The translations under genes and the position numbers were made by a program. Shown here one piece after another: positions 18,798 through 22,717 of a DNA stretch of 22,717 nt. Origin of the DNA: Dissophora ornata (lineage: Eukaryota; Mortierellomycota; Mortierellomycetes; Mortierellales; Mortierellaceae); the NCBI GenBank assembly GCA_025201705.1, contig MU616999.1, positions 4,942 to 27,658 on the forward strand, in the 5' to 3' direction. Under the pieces are notes generated by a model. The model was not told the origin of the DNA and searched no databases. It worked only from the letters and a program-made list of their open reading frames with translations. Every line of letters starts with the position of its first letter. Position 1 is the stretch's first letter.

Positions 18798-21700
18798 TTA
18801 AAGCTGTTGATATTGCGCGGCATGGTATGGCTCTTCGCCCTCACGCCTCCTATCTTCCCTGTCCTCGCCGCTGAGTCGTCTCCAGCGTTTTGCTCGGCTA
18901 TCCCTCCAGTTTCTGAAAGCGTACCTTAGTTTCCGAGGAATTGTTTCCGTGATGCCAATTCTGTCGGTTTCCTCACGGTTACTTGTCCTTGGAGATTTGT
19001 TCTCAAGGTTGCTTAATCTGTCGCTACAATTATTGTTATTGCTGCTCAGACCATGGTCAGTGCTCAAAATTTTGGAGGCTACAAAATGAAAAAAAAAAAA
19101 GTTAGGCGGCTCTGAACTCAAAGGTCATCTCAACAACTTCTACTTGATACTCACCGCTGGGTCTTTGATGTTCTAGAGAGGCCTGAGATTCAGAGTTGCT
19201 GTCGCCACTTGCGTCACTCCGGTGCGGCTGATGTTGAGCAGAAGGTAGACATGTTGTTTCGCCGACTGGTAGTTTTGGGGACATTATTATCGAAGTAGTT
19301 GAAGCTGCACTCACAGCGGCAGGAGATGACGAGACAATGCCGACTCTCTGAGAACTTGAAGCCACTAACCCGTTTTCAGTGGGGGACAAGGACATGCAGG
19401 GTTTTGAATGTTCCTGAGGCTGTGGCGATTGTTTTATATCCTTGAGTGGAGACTGGTTGTGAAGCGCGGACATGGTAGGTTGGGCAACAACAAGTTGAAC
19501 CTCTGCTGCTGAATTATCCGCTCCACTTTTGAAGAGTCGTTTGGCAGGGCGTGCAGTCTTACAGGCCCTGGGTCCATTGGTGTTGATTACAGATGCGCAG
19601 GAGTATGAGTTACTGTCGGATGGCGGCGACGTAAATGAATAATTCCGCTGTCTACGCGGGGAAGCAGACGCAGCGGATGAACTGGATACAATGTGTGCAT
19701 GACTTGTTATTGTTGGCAATGTACTCTGAGTAGCTATGGTCACAAGAGCTGGTGGAGCACGTGGAAGATGGGGCCATCTAGTAAACGCAGCTGAAAACGC
19801 CTGAGTTACATCCGGGATTCTCGAACTGGGTATACTTGGTATGGTGGGGGCGGCAGATGGTGTCGAAAAAGCCCACATCTTTCTGTACAACGCGTCATTC
19901 TGTCTTGGCACGCACTCACGTAGATGTTCGTGTCCGAGCTTCCGCATGGCATCCGCAAAGGTGAATCCCGCAATCTTGTTGGCTGCGTCAAAGTTCAAGT
20001 GAGCGGTCGTGGCGGCGGCCGCGTTATCTTGATGTAAAGGCACATATTTCCAATGTGCGATGATCGTACTCGCCTCCTGTGCTGACAGCTGCGGGTGGTT
20101 TAAGCTGCTTGAGTTTGTATAAATCATGTCCATCGCGGAACCAGAGTTGTTGCCCGACCAGTCCATAACTGAATCCCTCATACAGTCTGTCAAATGGGCC
20201 AATCCGTACTCCCACACAACGCCACCGAACGTGAATGACGTGCGCTCGTTCGCAGCTTTGAAGTTCATGCATGCTAACGTAGCTGCCATGACCGGATTTG
20301 GGTGAAGAGGAACATATTTCCACTCTGCTATCGCCTTCTCATGAGAGTTCGATGTCGGCATTGGTACAAATGTTGGTCTCGAAGATGGTATCCATTTTGG
20401 CGCCTGCTGAGGCCACGTAGGGTTTAGAAATGGTGCGACAGCTGGCGTAGGCGGTACAAGTCGCGAAGACGCCCCAGAAATGACGTAACTTGGGAGAGCT
20501 GCGTTCCACACATTCCCCACGTTTCCGTTCTTCTTTCGCGCGTAAGGTCGGTTGCGCTTGTTGAATTTTGACGAGACAGATTTGCGCGCAGGAGGTCGCG
20601 ATGTGGACTGCAGTGAGAGCGCTACGGCAGGGAACGGGTGCATATTTGGCTGTAATTGGTTCCACCCGAGGACCGGTGTATGGGGGTGTTGCATCTGTTG
20701 CTGCTGCAGAGCTCCATACTGGAAAAACTGTTGCGTTTGGGCTAATTTACTCAACCTCTCTGCTTCTTTTAATTCCTCGCGCTGCCGGCGCAGAAGATTC
20801 TGCTGCTCCATATCTTCCTGCACAGACAAGAATCGTTGCCGCTGCTCGTGCGCAAAAACATGTTGGACTACCTGTTGGTGCTGCAAGCTCTCCTGACACT
20901 CCTTCCTGATAATCGTCCGGATTGTGTTGGAGAATGGCGAGTCAACAGAGAGAGAGAGCTCTTCCTGAACCATTTTTCGGATAATGTCGATTTGTCGTGT
21001 CTCCAATCCAAGGACAGGTCGGTCCCAGCTTCCGTAGTTTTCGCTGATGCGGGCTATTAACTGAAGTTCAAGTCGATTATGCGTATCTCTTTCCTCGGCC
21101 AGGGATTGTTGGATTGTATTCCTATATTCCGTCAGACTGTGCATCCACTCGGCAATCGTTTTGTCTTTTGGATCTAGAACCGCTATGGTAAAGTACGAGA
21201 TTAACTGAGATTCCTCGACCATGAAATCGAATATCAAACGACCCATGTTTTCTAAGGTTGGCGCTGGCCCTTGACCGCCCAATTTTCCATGCTGGTCCGT
21301 TGGGGACGCAGTAAATGGTCCCATTCCTGCAGGGTTCCCTACTGCAAGATTATTTACTGAAAGATTTGTTGCTGCTAGACTCGTTGCCGCTGGATTTGTT
21401 ATCGCTGGAGCTGATGCTGTTGGGCTTGTTGCCGCCGGACCCGTTGCTGCTAGATTCGCTGTTGTTGGATTCGTTGCTGTTGGAGTCGATGCTGTTGGAT
21501 TTGTTGTCGCTGGAACCGTTGCTGCCGGATTCGTTGCCGGATTCGTTGTTGCTAGATTCGTTGGTGTTGGAACCGACGCTGCTGGATTTGTTACCTCTGG
21601 AACCGCTGTTGCTGGATTCGTTGTTGCTGGAACCGTTGTTGTTGGATTTGTTGTCACTGGGATTGTTGCTGCCGGATTTGTTGCTGCTAGATTCGTTGTT

Positions 21701-22017
21701 GCCGGAATCGTTGCTGCTGGATTTGTTTCTGCTGGAGCCGGTGCTGCTGGAGCCGATGCTACTGAAGCTGATTTTGGTGGAGCCGATGCTGCTAGAGTCG
21801 TTGCTGCTGGATTCGTTGCAGGAGCAGTGTGGGGCTGCTGTTGGCTAACTCCATCTGGAGGGCCGATTGGAAAACCTTCTCTGTGCCAGTATTGTTGATT
21901 TAAGAAAGCCGCTCTTCTTAACGCTCTCTTCTCATTCTGTGGCTCTGGGGTCAATTGATCAGCAGCAAATATGAAGTCTTCAAGGACTCTGCAGATTGTG
22001 AGGTAGATATCCATCAT
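18798..22017 (-). CDS. Large repeat protein with duplicated WKYVPLH domain, unknown function
   Basis: No known family is recognised. Exon 1 runs 22017-19155 and exon 2 from 19078. The 76-nt intron between them has donor GTGAGT, branch point CTAAC, 11 T and acceptor TTTTGTAG, and phases agree. The left limit given is the stop reached if no second intron is removed; a donor at 18924 probably links to the ORF ending at 17558, giving about 1382 aa. Order: an N-terminal helix-rich segment (1-45), degenerate Ala/Pro/Thr sequence, about 27 pentapeptides of NPAAT/VPATT type (99-232), a folded-looking helical and charged segment (about 250-430) that ends in Gln-rich coiled coil, a basic patch KFNKRNRPYARKK (484-496), two WKYVPLH domains (562-615 and 652-705), and a Ser/Pro-rich tail with SP sites. 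There is no signal peptide or membrane segment. The start at 22017 is a double ATG. Confidence 0.78.
19079..19154 (-). other. Intron whose branch point contains the unspliced stop codon
   Basis: On the minus strand GTGAGT is followed 45 nt later by CTAAC, then by T11 and CATTTTGTAG. The TAA inside CTAAC (19102-19104) is the stop of the unspliced 971-codon frame. Splicing joins AGC-G to CC-TCC in phase and opens a new C-terminal coding region. All four intron signals are near the best seen in this window. Confidence 0.85.
19903..20064 (-). other. WKYVPLH domain, copy 2
   Basis: These 54 codons align without gaps to copy 1 (20173-20334). The shared core is WKYVPLH, AAT, NF, AAN, FTF, a Gly, HL and Cys: 25 of 54 positions identical by eye. 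Confidence 0.8.
20173..20334 (-). other. WKYVPLH domain, copy 1
   Basis: The 54-residue unit begins AIAEWKYVPLH and ends near DCMRD. Predicted shape: a short strand, then two helices around AAT..NF.AAN and FTF....GxxHL..C. About 36 residues of Ser/Asn-rich linker separate it from copy 2. The family is unknown to me. Confidence 0.8.
21316..21723. repeat. 15-bp coding minisatellite (pentapeptide tract)
   Basis: About 27 units of 15 bp encode pentapeptides on the minus strand, alternating forms such as NPAAT, IPATT, VPATT and NLAAT. One unit is interrupted by a shorter NPAT. Nearly all units end in Thr or Ser, and position 2 is nearly always Pro or Leu. The units differ widely at the DNA level, so the peptide pattern appears selected or the tract is old. 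Confidence 0.85.
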
Positions 22018-22717
22018 GAAGGAATGAAGAGTTCCACTATTTTTTTTTTGCGCTTTTTGGCAGTATCGACAGATAGATAGGAGAAATATGTTGACGTGCG
22101 TTTAAGGACGGGCGAGCGCGAGAAAGGTAGGTCCTCTTATGCATAGGAACGAACCACTGCACACCTTTTTGTTGTGCTTAGTTGCGGTTTGTATTTGCTT
22201 GCGTTCCTTTTTTTTCCCCCGAACAGCAACATTAGGATGATGGATGACCACGCTTCGAGATCTGCTTTTTTTTCGCGTGGCCTAACCACAACAAGAGAAG
22301 AGACGTTTTCGATCACACAACCAAGATAGATCAATGGCTTTTTCCGGACTCATAATACTCATAATGTGGCATCGCTTTGGCATCCGTCCATTGTCGCGAA
22401 AATCAAAATGTGGTGAAAGAGCACATTTCCATTTGAGGATACCACATTTTGCTGTGCATCACATTCTATCTTCGTCGATCGACCGTCAAATAACGAAATC
22501 TATTGGGCGACCCTGCCCGTCTTATTTGACAACCCCATGAAAATTCGCGCGATGGATATTGGTATATGATGAACGGAAGACAGTATTTTATTCGCAAATT
22601 GCGTTATAACGTTCTCTGTATTTAGTACTTTTTTTTTTTGACTAACAAGGACCCCCAGGGTCATGGGATTTATTAGCTATGGTCTATGAACAAAATGCTC
22701 CAGATATTACAGAAAAT
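22018..22717. other. Upstream region of the repeat-protein gene
   Basis: I see no gene. The region holds several short T runs, a perfect 11-bp inverted repeat with a 26-nt spacer (22404-22451), and two minus-strand AATAAA motifs (22587-22592 and 22669-22674) that might end a minus-strand gene lying beyond the right edge. ORFs of 65-68 codons on either strand carry no recognisable pattern. Confidence 0.35.
22404..22451. repeat. 11-bp perfect inverted repeat
   Basis: CAAAATGTGGT (22404-22414) and ACCACATTTTG (22441-22451) are exact reverse complements around 26 nt. It could be a regulatory site pair or the remains of a transposon end; no flanking duplication was seen. Confidence 0.75.

Noticed and set aside
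18720..18824. Separate gene starting at the ATG reading MPRN near 18822
   Set aside because: It is in the frame of the downstream ORF but meets a TAG after 25 codons, with no convincing donor before it.
21315..21848. Plus-strand ORF of Leu/Asp/Ser repeats
   Set aside because: It is the antisense of the pentapeptide array and ends where the array ends, with no independent unique sequence.
22137..22540. Short ORFs of 65 and 68 codons upstream of the repeat-protein gene
   Set aside because: They have no recognisable motif or coding context, and one is opposite T-rich sequence.

Overview
This window looks like fungal nuclear DNA, most likely from an early-diverging lineage such as the Mortierella group. 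The lineage is an inference. The fungal reading rests on short GT-AG introns (mostly 75-150 nt) with CTAAC/CTGAC branch points, AATAAA signals close behind stop codons, pyrimidine-rich leaders before start codons, and the gene set: DDB1, a Sec2/Rabin-type GEF, the mitochondrial processing peptidase alpha subunit and Ski8/Rec14. No bacterial operons, CRISPR arrays, tRNA or rRNA genes, or recognisable transposon genes were found.

Layout, left to right. (1) 336-4880, plus: DDB1 in 11 exons whose phases all agree (1176 aa). (2) 5006-5671, minus: a GNAT acetyltransferase, convergent with DDB1, with the two poly(A) signals only 11 nt apart. (3) 5672-7474: a 1.8 kb divergent promoter and leader region. 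(4) 7475-9583, plus: an intronless Sec2/Rabin-like Rab GEF (702 aa). (5) 9877-11688, minus: MPP alpha, two exons, 563 aa. (6) 12228-13965, plus: Ski8/WDR61, nine secure exons plus a tentative 17-nt 5' exon; the start codon is unresolved. (7) 14996-17183, plus: a two-exon, 679-aa disordered Ser/Pro-rich nuclear-type protein with an RVxF-like KTVRF motif. (8) 17558-22017, minus: a low-complexity locus that I cannot assign to a family.

The first six kilobase-scale genes are ordinary housekeeping functions (ubiquitin ligase adaptor, secretion, mitochondrial import, mRNA decay and chromatin) and do not form a functional cluster. The least explained part is 17.5-22.0 kb. It encodes about 27 pentapeptide units, a charged helical/coiled-coil segment, two copies of a roughly 54-residue domain starting with WKYVPLH (25 of 54 positions identical), a well-formed intron whose branch point contains the stop codon of the unspliced frame, and a downstream ORF with Ser-Asp-Thr repeats that has no start codon of its own. 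Phase-compatible splice sites and the single downstream poly(A) signal suggest that these pieces are one gene of about 1380 aa.

All exon boundaries were read by eye from the sequence. Family names come from recognised sequence patterns, not from a database search.
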